Source: Halosimplex amylolyticum (GTDB lineage Archaea > Halobacteriota > Halobacteria > Halobacteriales > Haloarculaceae). Taken from it: 64,000 nt of DNA. The notes under the pieces were generated by a model. It saw only the letters and a program-made list of their open reading frames with translations, searched no databases and was not told the origin of the DNA. Of this stretch, positions 1 through 7,588 are shown in pieces. Every line of letters begins with the position of its first letter. Positions within the stretch are counted from its first letter, which is position 1. Both the position numbers and the translations under genes were made by a program. Where the stretch lies: positions 930,001-994,000 of the forward strand of contig NZ_JBLKNW010000001.1 of assembly GCF_051414035.1 (NCBI RefSeq), given 5' to 3'.

Positions 1-1
1 C

Positions 2-1045
2 GTCCAGGCCGAAGACGAACTCTCCGCGATCAACATGGCGCTCGGCGCCGCCCGCGCCGGCGCACGCGCGATGACGGCTACCTCGGGCCCCGGCATCGAC
101 CTCATGACCGAGACGTTCGGCCTCGTCGCGACCACCGAGACGCCGCTGGTCATCTGCGACGTGATGCGCTCCGGTCCCTCGACCGGGATGCCGACCAAAC
201 AGGAGCAGGGCGACCTCAACATGACCCTGTACGGCGGCCACGGCGAGATCCCGCGGTTCGTCGTCGCGCCGACCTCGGTCTCGGAGTGTTTCTGGAAGAC
301 CGTCGAGGCGTTCAACTACGCCGAGAAGTACCAGACGCCGGTCTACCTGGTCTCGGACCTGGCCCTCGCGGTCACCGAGCAGACGTTCCCGCCCGAGGCC
401 TTCGACATGGACGAGGTGGAGATCGACCGCGGCAAGGTCGTCGACGAGGAGGAGATCGACGGCTGGCTCAACGAGAAAGACCAGTTCCAGCCGCACTTCC
501 CGTCCGCCGACGGCATCAGCCCGCGCGCGTTCCCGGGCACGACCGGCGGCGCCCACATGACCACCGGCCTCGAACACGACGAACTCGGTCGCCGGACCGA
601 GGAAGAGGAGGTCCGCATCGAACAGGTCGACAAGCGCACCCAGAAGGTCGAGACCGCCAAGGAACAGGAGGACTGGGACTACCGCGAGTTCGGCGATCCG
701 GACGCCGACACCCTCGTCATCTCCTGGGGCTCCAACGAGGGCGCCATGCGCGAGGCCCTCGGGTTCCTCGAGGACCGGGGCATCGACGTGCGCTTCATCT
801 CGGTGCCGTACATCTTCCCGCGGCCCGACCTGTCGGAGGAGATCGCGGCCGCCGACGACGTCATCGTCGTCGAGTGTAACGCCACCGGGCAGTTCGCCGA
901 CGTCATCGAACACGACGTCCTCGAACGCGTCCAGCGCGTCAACAAGTACAACGGCGTCCGCTTCAAGGCGGACGAACTCGCGACCGACATCGAGAACACA
1001 CTCGCTGGCACCGACGCCGGCTCACAGGAGGTCGAGGCAGAATGA
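2..1045 (+). CDS. korA: 2-oxoacid:ferredoxin oxidoreductase, alpha subunit (C-terminal part)
   Basis: This is the 3' part of a gene that enters from the left edge; about 347 residues are visible and there is no start in the window. The enzyme oxidatively decarboxylates a 2-oxoacid (pyruvate or 2-oxoglutarate) to the acyl-CoA with ferredoxin as electron acceptor, in the cytoplasm. The visible part has the family motif TSGPGIDLMTE, the PTKQEQGD segment and the C-terminal transketolase-like domain II. The stop overlaps the ATG of the next gene (ATGA), as expected for translationally coupled subunits. Substrate specificity cannot be read from this fragment; haloarchaea carry both pyruvate and 2-oxoglutarate versions. 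Confidence 0.93.
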   Translation, partial: VQAEDELSAINMALGAARAGARAMTATSGPGIDLMTETFGLVATTETPLVICDVMRSGPSTGMPTKQEQGDLNMTLYGGHGEIPRFVVAPTSVSECFWKTVEAFNYAEKYQTPVYLVSDLALAVTEQTFPPEAFDMDEVEIDRGKVVDEEEIDGWLNEKDQFQPHFPSADGISPRAFPGTTGGAHMTTGLEHDELGRRTEEEEVRIEQVDKRTQKVETAKEQEDWDYREFGDPDADTLVISWGSNEGAMREALGFLEDRGIDVRFISVPYIFPRPDLSEEIAAADDVIVVECNATGQFADVIEHDVLERVQRVNKYNGVRFKADELATDIENTLAGTDAGSQEVEAE

Positions 1046-1905
1046 GCTCAGACGTTCGATTCACAGACTTCAAATCCGACAAGCAACCGACGTGGTGTCC
1101 CGGCTGCGGCGACTTCGGGACGATGAACGGCATGATGAAAGCCCTCGCCGAGACGGGCAACGACCCCGACAACACGTTCGTGGTCGCCGGCATCGGGTGT
1201 TCCGGCAAGATCGGCACCTACATGCACAGCTACGCGCTCCACGGCGTTCACGGCCGCGCCCTGCCCGTCGGCACCGGCGTCAAACTCGCCAACCCCGACC
1301 TCGAAGTGATGGTCGCGGGCGGCGACGGCGACGGCTACTCCATCGGCGCCGGTCACTTCGTCCACGCCGTCCGCCGCAACGTCGACATGTCCTACGTCGT
1401 CATGGACAACCGCATCTACGGCCTCACCAAGGGCCAGGCGTCGCCCACCTCGCGCCAGGACTTCGAGACGGCCACCACCCCCGAGGGCCCGCAGATGCCC
1501 CCGGTCAACCCGCTCGCCCTCGCCCTGGCCGCGGGCGCCACCTTCATCGCCCAGTCGTTCTCTTCGGACGCCCAGCGCCACGCCCAGATCGTCCAGGAAG
1601 CCATCGAGCACGACGGCTTCGGCTTCGTCAACGTCTACTCGCCCTGCGTCACGTTCAACGACGTCGACACCTACGACTACTTCCGCGACTCCCTCGTCGA
1701 CCTCGCGGAGACCGACCACGACCCCAACGACCGCGCCGACGCCAAGGACAAGATCCTCGAAGGCGACAAGGAGTACATGGGCGTCATCTACCAGGACGAC
1801 GACTCGGTCCCCTGGGAGAAACGCGAGGGCATCGACCAGGACATGTCGGACATCCCCGACGGCGCCCCCGAAGACGCGATGGACCTCGTCCGAGAGTTCT
1901 ACTAA
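1042..1905 (+). CDS. korB: 2-oxoacid:ferredoxin oxidoreductase, beta subunit
   Basis: A 287-residue thiamine-diphosphate subunit that partners the gene before it, with which it overlaps by four bases. The ThDP-binding motif GGDGDGYSIGAGH is followed about 25 residues later by the paired asparagine (MDNRIYG). Cysteines for the single 4Fe-4S cluster are visible in WCPGCGDFG, in GIGCSGK and in SPCVTFN. Length and motif order are normal for haloarchaeal beta subunits. The stop codon is followed at once by a T-run and a palindromic repeat shared with the 3' end of dnaJ. Choice between pyruvate and 2-oxoglutarate as substrate stays open. Confidence 0.94.
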   Translation: MSSDVRFTDFKSDKQPTWCPGCGDFGTMNGMMKALAETGNDPDNTFVVAGIGCSGKIGTYMHSYALHGVHGRALPVGTGVKLANPDLEVMVAGGDGDGYSIGAGHFVHAVRRNVDMSYVVMDNRIYGLTKGQASPTSRQDFETATTPEGPQMPPVNPLALALAAGATFIAQSFSSDAQRHAQIVQEAIEHDGFGFVNVYSPCVTFNDVDTYDYFRDSLVDLAETDHDPNDRADAKDKILEGDKEYMGVIYQDDDSVPWEKREGIDQDMSDIPDGAPEDAMDLVREFY

Positions 1906-2040
1906 ACCATCTTTTTGCGCGCGGGGTTTCCTCGCGCGCCTGCGGCGCGCTGCGGGAACCCCGCACGCAAAAACATGGGTGAAAAAGGCCGGTCGCTCCC
2001 TGCGGTCGCGACCGGTGAAACGGCTCGCTCCGCTCGCCGT
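1906..2040 (+). repeat. Palindromic 3'-flank element, copy 1 (after korB)
   Basis: The element begins directly after the korB stop with ACCATCTTTTT. It then has an outer hairpin (GGGGTT at 1923-1928 with AACCCC at 1957-1962) and a second perfect hairpin: CCGGTCGC (1989-1996), an 11-base loop, GCGACCGG (2008-2015). A second copy follows the stop of dnaJ (13477-13617, opposite orientation) with the same order and spacing. It may serve as terminator or 3'-UTR structure. Confidence 0.75.
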
Positions 2041-2344
2041 ACGTTTCGCCCCCGCGACCGTACGCTACCGCGACCACACAGCCCCGCTCCCGCGACTGCA
2101 CCTACCACCACCGCGACCGTACCGCGACCGCACCGTTACCGCCACCGCGTCCATACCGCTATCGCGACCGCGACCGAACCGTTTCCGCGACCGTACCGCG
2201 ACCGTACCGCGACCGCGGCCGCGACCACACAGCCCCGCTCCCGCGACCGCACCGTCACCGCGACCGTACCGCCACCACTCACGACGGAGACCCGCGTCTT
2301 TTCAGCCGGAAATCACTTGACAGATCCCGTCCTCAGTTCTCGAC
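2041..2344. repeat. Low-complexity GCGACCGTACC repeat tract
   Basis: With the preceding palindromic element this fills the 439-base gap after korB. It holds many degenerate repeats of GCGACCG/TACC type between about 2056 and 2290, plus a direct repeat of about 30 bases (about 2071-2102 and 2221-2252; core CACACAGCCCCGCTCCCGCG). Open frames here only spell Arg-Asp-Arg-Thr or Pro-Arg repeats and are not believable genes. No spacer structure, so not CRISPR. Confidence 0.7.
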
Positions 2345-3031
2345 GTGCAGCGTCTCGGAGCCGCACTGGTCGCGCTCCTCGCGTTAGTCGCGTTCGCCGG
2401 AGCCGCGGGCACCTTCGACGCCGTCGAAGGGCCGTCGATCAGTGGGGACGAGACGCCGACCGGACGACCGACGCTCACCGACGCGCCGCCGCCGACGAAC
2501 GTGCCCGCGGGCGACGACGAGTCGAGCGTTCAGCGGGCACCGACCGAGACGCCCGCGGGTGCGAGCAGTGACGGTGGCGGCATCTCACCGCTGTTCGTCC
2601 CCGCCGTCGTCGGGTCGCTGTTCGCCAGCGGCCTGTTCGTCGTCTTCCTGACCGGCGACGACGAGCGGGTTCCAGACGCTCCCGCCGGCGACGATACCGC
2701 GGACGAGGATCCCGTGCCGAGCGTCGACCTTGACTACCGCTCGCCCGACAGGAGCGCCATCCTGCGGGCGTGGCGTCGACTTGCCGAGCAAACTGAGGCC
2801 GACGACACAGCGACGCCCGGGGAAGTCGCCGCGCGGGCGCTCGACTGCGGTCTCCCGGTCGACCCCGTTTCGACCGTCACTGACCGGTTCAGGGAGTTCC
2901 GGTACGGGGACGAACAGCCGACCGAGGAGCAGGTCGCGGGCGCGGAAACCGCGGCCGAGGAGTTACCCGGGGCGAACGGCGTATCGGACGACGACGGGCA
3001 AGCCGGGTCGGCGCAGACCGACGGTCGATAA
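2345..3031 (+). CDS. DUF4129 domain membrane protein, copy 1
   Basis: A 228-residue protein starting at GTG. Residues 1-22 form a signal or first membrane helix (LGAALVALLALVAFAGAAG), then comes an acidic Pro/Thr-rich outer linker, a second hydrophobic helix at about 80-103 (PLFVPAVVGSLFASGLFVVF) and a cytoplasmic C-terminal DUF4129 region with the typical pattern DRSAILRAWRRL, TPGEVAARAL and FREFRYG. DUF4129 proteins are known partners of DUF58 and MoxR proteins; their biochemical role is not established. First gene of an operon of five tightly packed genes. A paralogue follows 10 bases downstream. Confidence 0.8.
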   Translation: MQRLGAALVALLALVAFAGAAGTFDAVEGPSISGDETPTGRPTLTDAPPPTNVPAGDDESSVQRAPTETPAGASSDGGGISPLFVPAVVGSLFASGLFVVFLTGDDERVPDAPAGDDTADEDPVPSVDLDYRSPDRSAILRAWRRLAEQTEADDTATPGEVAARALDCGLPVDPVSTVTDRFREFRYGDEQPTEEQVAGAETAAEELPGANGVSDDDGQAGSAQTDGR

Positions 3032-3041
3032 AAACTTGTAG

Positions 3042-3755
3042 ATGGGGCGAACAGTCTCGCTCGTGAAGCGTTTCGCGACCGCCCTGATCGCCCTTCTCGC
3101 GCTGGTCGCGCTCGTCACCGCCGCCGGGTCGCTCGGCGGCGGCGTCGGCCAGCCGACGCTCTACTCCGGGACGACGCCGACTCAACCGATGCCGACCGGG
3201 ACCCCTGCACCACCCGTTCAGGTAAATGGCACCGGGGACGGGACCTCCCAGTCCACGGCCGTCGACGGCGAGACGCGAGCGGCCCCGCCCGACGCCGGTG
3301 ACGACGGAGGCGTCTCGTCGCTGATCGTCGCCGGTCTGGTCGGCGCACTGCTCGTCGCCGCCGCCCTCGCTGTGATACTGACCGACGACGACACCCGAGC
3401 GCCGCCGCGGGATGACGACGGCGCCGACGGCGGGAAATCAGATCCCCCGACTCCCGCCGTCGATCCTGCCTACGACTCGCCGACCGACAACGCGGTCGTC
3501 AGGGCCTGGCGTCGGCTCACCGACCGACTCGACGGCGTCGACGACTCGACGACTCCCGGCGAGGCCGCCAGAGCTGCCCGTGACCGCGGCCTCCCCACCG
3601 ACGCCGTCGAGGGGATAACCGGACAGTTCGAGACGGTCAGGTACGGGCGGGATGTCCCCAGCGGCGAGCAGGAACGACGCGCCAGCGAACTCGCGGACCG
3701 TCTCGACGCTGGCGCGGACCGCAACGGCGGCTCGTCCGGAGGTGACGGGTCGTGA
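3042..3755 (+). CDS. DUF4129 domain membrane protein, copy 2
   Basis: A 237-residue tandem paralogue of the preceding gene with the same layout: N-terminal hydrophobic helix (ATALIALLALVALVTAAG), variable linker, second helix at about 85-106 (SLIVAGLVGALLVAAALAVI) and a DUF4129 C-terminus (DNAVVRAWRRLTDRL, TPGEAARAARDRG, FETVRYG). A GTG at 3063 in frame, just before KRFATA, is an alternative start that would match the length of copy 1 better. The stop overlaps the GTG start of the next gene by four bases. The linker differs strongly between the two copies while the helices and C-terminal domain are conserved, which points to an old duplication. Confidence 0.8.
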   Translation: MGRTVSLVKRFATALIALLALVALVTAAGSLGGGVGQPTLYSGTTPTQPMPTGTPAPPVQVNGTGDGTSQSTAVDGETRAAPPDAGDDGGVSSLIVAGLVGALLVAAALAVILTDDDTRAPPRDDDGADGGKSDPPTPAVDPAYDSPTDNAVVRAWRRLTDRLDGVDDSTTPGEAARAARDRGLPTDAVEGITGQFETVRYGRDVPSGEQERRASELADRLDAGADRNGGSSGGDGS

Positions 3756-4336
3756 ACCGGCGCACGCTCCTGCTGGCGCTCGGCGCTGTCGCCGTCGTCG
3801 CGGGCGTCGCGCTGACGCTCCGACCGGGACTCGTCAGCTTCGACTTCGCGACGGTGCTGACGCTCGGCATCTGGGCCGTCGCGCTGGTCGGCGTCGGGCT
3901 GGCGGCCTTCGAGCGATTCGACGGCGAAGACGACGCCACCGGAGCGCTCCCGCGAGCGGGCGAGCGCCCGGACTACGACGTCCCGGGCGACGACCTCGCG
4001 GCGGCGGTGGGGACCGTCGGGGCGAGCGAGCGCGACGCCGCCGAACGCGACCGGATCCGCCGGCGACTGCGAACGGCAGCGATCGACGCCCTCGACCGGT
4101 TCGAAGGCGAACCACCGGCCGAAGCCGAGACCCGACTCGCCGAGGGGACGTGGACCGGAGATCCGGACGCCGCGGCGCTGTTCGCCGACGGCGACGACTC
4201 GGTCCACGCCGGCGTCGAACCGGCGTTCGACCGGCACGCCGAGCGAGCGGCCGCAGCCATCGCCCGACTGGGGGACGGTGATGAGAGCGACCCCGCCGGC
4301 GATTCCGGACGAGCCGGGAGGATCGCCGATGACTGA
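3752..4336 (+). CDS. Two-helix membrane protein of the DUF58 operon
   Basis: A 194-residue protein with GTG start overlapping the previous stop. Two N-terminal membrane helices (residues about 5-22 and 29-52) are followed by a soluble acidic region of about 140 residues containing an Arg/Ala-rich helical stretch (RDRIRRRLRTAAIDAL). It lies between DUF4129 and DUF58 genes, where haloarchaea often have a small membrane protein of unknown function; I recall this family as DUF7269 but cannot confirm it here. No catalytic motif seen. The 3' end overlaps the next gene by eight bases. Confidence 0.7.
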   Translation: MNRRTLLLALGAVAVVAGVALTLRPGLVSFDFATVLTLGIWAVALVGVGLAAFERFDGEDDATGALPRAGERPDYDVPGDDLAAAVGTVGASERDAAERDRIRRRLRTAAIDALDRFEGEPPAEAETRLAEGTWTGDPDAAALFADGDDSVHAGVEPAFDRHAERAAAAIARLGDGDESDPAGDSGRAGRIADD

Positions 4337-5705
4337 GGCGGCGACGCTCGGGAGCGGGCTCGCACGGGGCGAACAGCGACTGGAACGGACCGGTCGCTGG
4401 GAGGGGATCCACGCGCTCGCGCTCGCGGCGACGGCGGTCGGCATCCTCGTCGGAACGCCAGTCACCATCCTCGCCGGCCTCGCGGGCGTCGGGTTCGCCG
4501 CCTACAGCCGCCTCGCGGAGGCGCCCGACCCCGCGCTCGCCGTCGAGCGCCACGTCAGCGACACCGACCCCGATCCGGGCGACACGGTGCGCGTCACGCT
4601 CACCGTCGAGAACGAGAGCGGTCGCACGCTCCCGGACCTGCGATTCTGCGACGACGTGCCCGCAGGGCTGGAAGTCGTCGAGGGGACGGCACGGCACACG
4701 ACCGCGCTGCGACCGGGCAAGCGCGCGTCGATCGCCTACGAGTTCGAGGCGGTGCGCGGCCGCCACGAGTTCGACAGCCTCACCGTCGTGACGCGGGACG
4801 TGAGCGGCGCGAGCCGGCGAACCGCTCGGCAGGCCACGGACCGTTCGACTGTCGTCTGCCGCCCGCGCTACGAGGCGCGGTCGGCCCCGCTAGGCGACCT
4901 GGCGACTCGACTCACCGGCAACCAGCCCGTCTCGGCCACTGGCGAGGGGATCGCCTTCCACTCCGTGCGCGAGTACCGGACCGGCGACTCGCTGTCGAGC
5001 GTCGACTGGAACCGCTACGCGAAGGAGGGCGAACTGGCGACGCGACAGTTCGACCAGCCCCGCACCGTCAAAGTCGTCCTGCTCGTGGACGCGCGGCGGA
5101 AAGCCTACGTGACGGCGGGCGAGAACCGCCGGCCTGCCGTCGACGTCTGCGCTCACGCTGCCGGCGCACTCGCGGGCGGGTTGGCGAACGCCGGCTGTCA
5201 CGTCGGGTTGGCGGCCCTCTCGCCACGGAACTGCTGGGTCCCGCCGGCGTCCGGCCGAACGCACCGCGAGCGACTCCACGACGCGCTCACGACCCACGAC
5301 GCGTTCGGCTGGCGGCCACCAGACGCGTCGCAGACTGGGGATGGGGTGGCCGGATCTGCGCCGGTCGACGACGGGTTCGACCGCCTGCTCGCCCAGTTGC
5401 CCGGCGACGCGCAGGTGGTCTTCTGTTCGCCCTTCGTCGACGAGCGAGCCGTCGAGGTGGCACGCGCGCTCGACGCGCGGGGCCACGACGTGACAGTCGC
5501 GAGCCCGGACGTGACGGCGAGCGACTCCGCGTACCGGCGGCTGGCCGCGACCGAGCGCCGACTCGCGCTCGACGAGTGCCGTCGCGCCGGCGTCTCCGTC
5601 GTCGAGTGGACGGCGCGGCCGGTCGACGGGAGTTCGGTCGGGCCCCGGGACGGTACGCCCGAGCGAGCGGTCGCGACGGACGGGGGTGGCCCCCGATGGC
5701 GGTGA
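4329..5705 (+). CDS. DUF58 domain membrane protein
   Basis: A protein of 458 residues. The chosen ATG (4329) overlaps the preceding stop and has GGGAGGAT about eight bases upstream; a GTG at 4278 in frame would overlap by 59 bases and is less likely. Two adjacent N-terminal helices (about 27-58) precede a CARDB-like beta domain (DPDPGDTVRVTLTVENESG) and then the DUF58 signature VREYRTGDSLSSVDWNRYA with ATRQFDQP and VVLLVDAR, the start of a vWA-like domain. DUF58 proteins are normally coupled with a MoxR AAA ATPase and DUF4129 proteins; here no MoxR gene is adjacent. Likely membrane-anchored with the DUF58 domain in the cytoplasm. Confidence 0.88.
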   Translation: MTEAATLGSGLARGEQRLERTGRWEGIHALALAATAVGILVGTPVTILAGLAGVGFAAYSRLAEAPDPALAVERHVSDTDPDPGDTVRVTLTVENESGRTLPDLRFCDDVPAGLEVVEGTARHTTALRPGKRASIAYEFEAVRGRHEFDSLTVVTRDVSGASRRTARQATDRSTVVCRPRYEARSAPLGDLATRLTGNQPVSATGEGIAFHSVREYRTGDSLSSVDWNRYAKEGELATRQFDQPRTVKVVLLVDARRKAYVTAGENRRPAVDVCAHAAGALAGGLANAGCHVGLAALSPRNCWVPPASGRTHRERLHDALTTHDAFGWRPPDASQTGDGVAGSAPVDDGFDRLLAQLPGDAQVVFCSPFVDERAVEVARALDARGHDVTVASPDVTASDSAYRRLAATERRLALDECRRAGVSVVEWTARPVDGSSVGPRDGTPERAVATDGGGPRWR

Positions 5706-6196
5706 GTCGCGAGCGCGACCGGCGTCGGCCGCGGGCGAGTCACGCCCTCGCGGTCGTCGCGACGCTGGCGGTGCTGTCGGCGGTCCGCGGATCGACGATC
5801 GCCGTCATGATCGGCGTCGCGGGGGCGCTCGCGCTCGTCGCCGGATTGATCGGCCGGTCGGAGTCGTCGGTCGTGTTCGCCGGCGCGACGCTGTTCGCCG
5901 CGACGATACTGGCCGCGACTGGCCGGGCGGACGCAGAGTCGGTGTTGCTCGCCGCCTTCGGCGCCGTGGTCGCGGCGGACCTGGGGACGTTCGCCATCGG
6001 GATCGAGCGCGACGCCGACGCGGCGGTCGCGACGACCAGGGTCGAACTGCTCCACGCCGTCGGCAGCGTGACGGTCGCGATACTCACGGCCGGCGTCGGG
6101 TACGCGCTCTTCGAGACGGTCCCGAGCGGCGGGTCGCTGGGCGTGGTCGCGCTCCTGCTGGGTGGTGTGGTTCTGGCCTGGCTGCTGCGGGAGTGA
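5696..6196 (+). CDS. Polytopic membrane protein closing the DUF58 operon
   Basis: A 166-residue protein made almost entirely of hydrophobic helices (about five to six), for example HALAVVATLAVLSAVRG, IAVMIGVAGALALVAGLIG and GVVALLLGGVVLAWLLRE. The ATG at 5696 overlaps the DUF58 stop by ten bases, which favours it over upstream in-frame starts inside DUF58. Position and topology match a haloarchaeal family I remember as DUF7519, unverified. Function unknown; gene packing suggests it is part of the same membrane complex as the four genes before it. Confidence 0.7.
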   Translation: MAVSRERDRRRPRASHALAVVATLAVLSAVRGSTIAVMIGVAGALALVAGLIGRSESSVVFAGATLFAATILAATGRADAESVLLAAFGAVVAADLGTFAIGIERDADAAVATTRVELLHAVGSVTVAILTAGVGYALFETVPSGGSLGVVALLLGGVVLAWLLRE

Positions 6197-6250
6197 GCCG
6201 GCTTGCGCAGGGCGGAAACGTGTCGCACGGGGTCGATCCGTTCAGGAACG

Positions 6251-6258
6251 TTAATTAC
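6251..6258 (+). promoter_or_regulatory. TATA-like box for the geranylgeranyl reductase-like gene
   Basis: TTAATTAC sits 22-29 bases before the ATG at 6280 and only 16-23 before the ATG at 6274, so it favours 6280 and a leaderless transcript. Confidence 0.5.
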
Positions 6259-6279
6259 GCAGACGCCGGACCAATGCCT

Positions 6280-7509
6280 ATGAGCGACCGCTTTGACGTG
6301 GTGATCGCGGGTGCCGGTCCCGCCGGAGCGCAGTGCGCGCGCGACCTGGCGGCGAGAGAGTACGACGTACTCGTGCTGGAGACCGAGCCCGAGGCCGACT
6401 TCCCGCGTCAGAGCAACAAGTCGACTGCCGGCACCTTCCCCTCCATGATGACGGCGTTCAACGTCCCGGACGACGTGGTGATGAACTACACCGAGACCGT
6501 CGTGCTGGAGTCCCCGAACGACCACTTCGTGCGCCACCAGCCCGGCGCGGTCCTGGAGTTCGCCGACTTCAAGCGCTGGCTCGTCGCCGAGGGTCGCGAG
6601 GAGGGCGCGGAGTACCGCTTCGACTCCCGCGTCTCGAAGCCGATCACCGAGGACGGCGACGTGGTCGGCGTCCGATACGACGGGCAGAAAGAGGTATACG
6701 CGGACGTCGTGGTCGACGCGACGGGGCCGGCGGCGCCGCTCGCCAAGGACCTGGGCGTCACCGACCTCGACCGCGAGCGCCAGGCCATCGGCGTCGAGTA
6801 CGAGTTCGAGGGCGTGCAGGTCGACCACCCCGACTTCGCCGACTGCCGCGACGCGATGATGCTCAGGCTCGACCACGACCTCGCCCCGGGCGGCTACTCG
6901 TGGATCTTCCACACCGGCGAGGACACGGCGAAGGTCGGGCTCTGCTATATCCAGAACGACAGCCACCGCGAGTACGCCAAAGAGGGCATGGGCATCGACG
7001 ACTACCTGGAGTACTGGCTGGAGTCTGACCCTCGCTTCGAGAACGCACAGCGTCTCGACGGCAAGCAACACCGCGGCTCGGCGCACATCCAGGAACCGGG
7101 GCAGATGACCACGGACAGTTTCATCGCGATCGGGGATACGGTGCCGACGATCGACCCGCTGTGGGGCGAGGGCATCCACAAGGGGATGCTTTCGGCACGG
7201 GCGGCAGCGGCGACCGCCGACCGCGCGCTGACCGGCGAGGTCGACACCTCGGCCGAGGAGATGCGGGTCTACAACCGACTCTGGCACGACGACGTCGCGC
7301 CGAAGATGAAGACGCGGCTGCTGATGACGGAACTGCTCTACCTGGCGCCCAACGAGCGCTACGACAGGCTGATGGCGGACCTGCAACGGGCGGAGGGCGA
7401 CACCCTCGCGAAGGTCAACCAGGGCGACCGGCTGGCGATGCGCAACCTGATGCACCTGAGCGACGTCCCGCTGCTCGTGCGGTTCGCGCGCGAACGACTG
7501 AACGCCTGA
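6280..7509 (+). CDS. Geranylgeranyl reductase family FAD-dependent oxidoreductase
   Basis: A 409-residue flavoprotein. The Rossmann motif VVIAGAGPAGAQCARDLA is at residues 8-25, the substrate-side motif APGGYSWIFHTG (family pattern PxxYxWxF) is central, and the FAD-closing motif GDTVPTIDPLWGEGI lies near residue 285. Members reduce prenyl double bonds of archaeal ether lipids, quinones or carotenoid precursors; the true substrate here is unknown. It is about 50 residues shorter than typical haloarchaeal digeranylgeranylglycerophospholipid reductases and could be a paralogue with another role. Transcribed alone after the DUF58 operon. Confidence 0.82.
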   Translation: MSDRFDVVIAGAGPAGAQCARDLAAREYDVLVLETEPEADFPRQSNKSTAGTFPSMMTAFNVPDDVVMNYTETVVLESPNDHFVRHQPGAVLEFADFKRWLVAEGREEGAEYRFDSRVSKPITEDGDVVGVRYDGQKEVYADVVVDATGPAAPLAKDLGVTDLDRERQAIGVEYEFEGVQVDHPDFADCRDAMMLRLDHDLAPGGYSWIFHTGEDTAKVGLCYIQNDSHREYAKEGMGIDDYLEYWLESDPRFENAQRLDGKQHRGSAHIQEPGQMTTDSFIAIGDTVPTIDPLWGEGIHKGMLSARAAAATADRALTGEVDTSAEEMRVYNRLWHDDVAPKMKTRLLMTELLYLAPNERYDRLMADLQRAEGDTLAKVNQGDRLAMRNLMHLSDVPLLVRFARERLNA

Positions 7510-7588
7510 GGACGTCCCGTCGGGATGGACTGCGACAACCCATCGGGGACCCAACAAGATTTTACCCTCTCCGGTCACCTCCCATGGC

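Noticed and set aside
2056..2290. Possible CRISPR array
   Set aside because: Units are short, degenerate and contiguous, with no unique spacers of constant length and no cas genes nearby.
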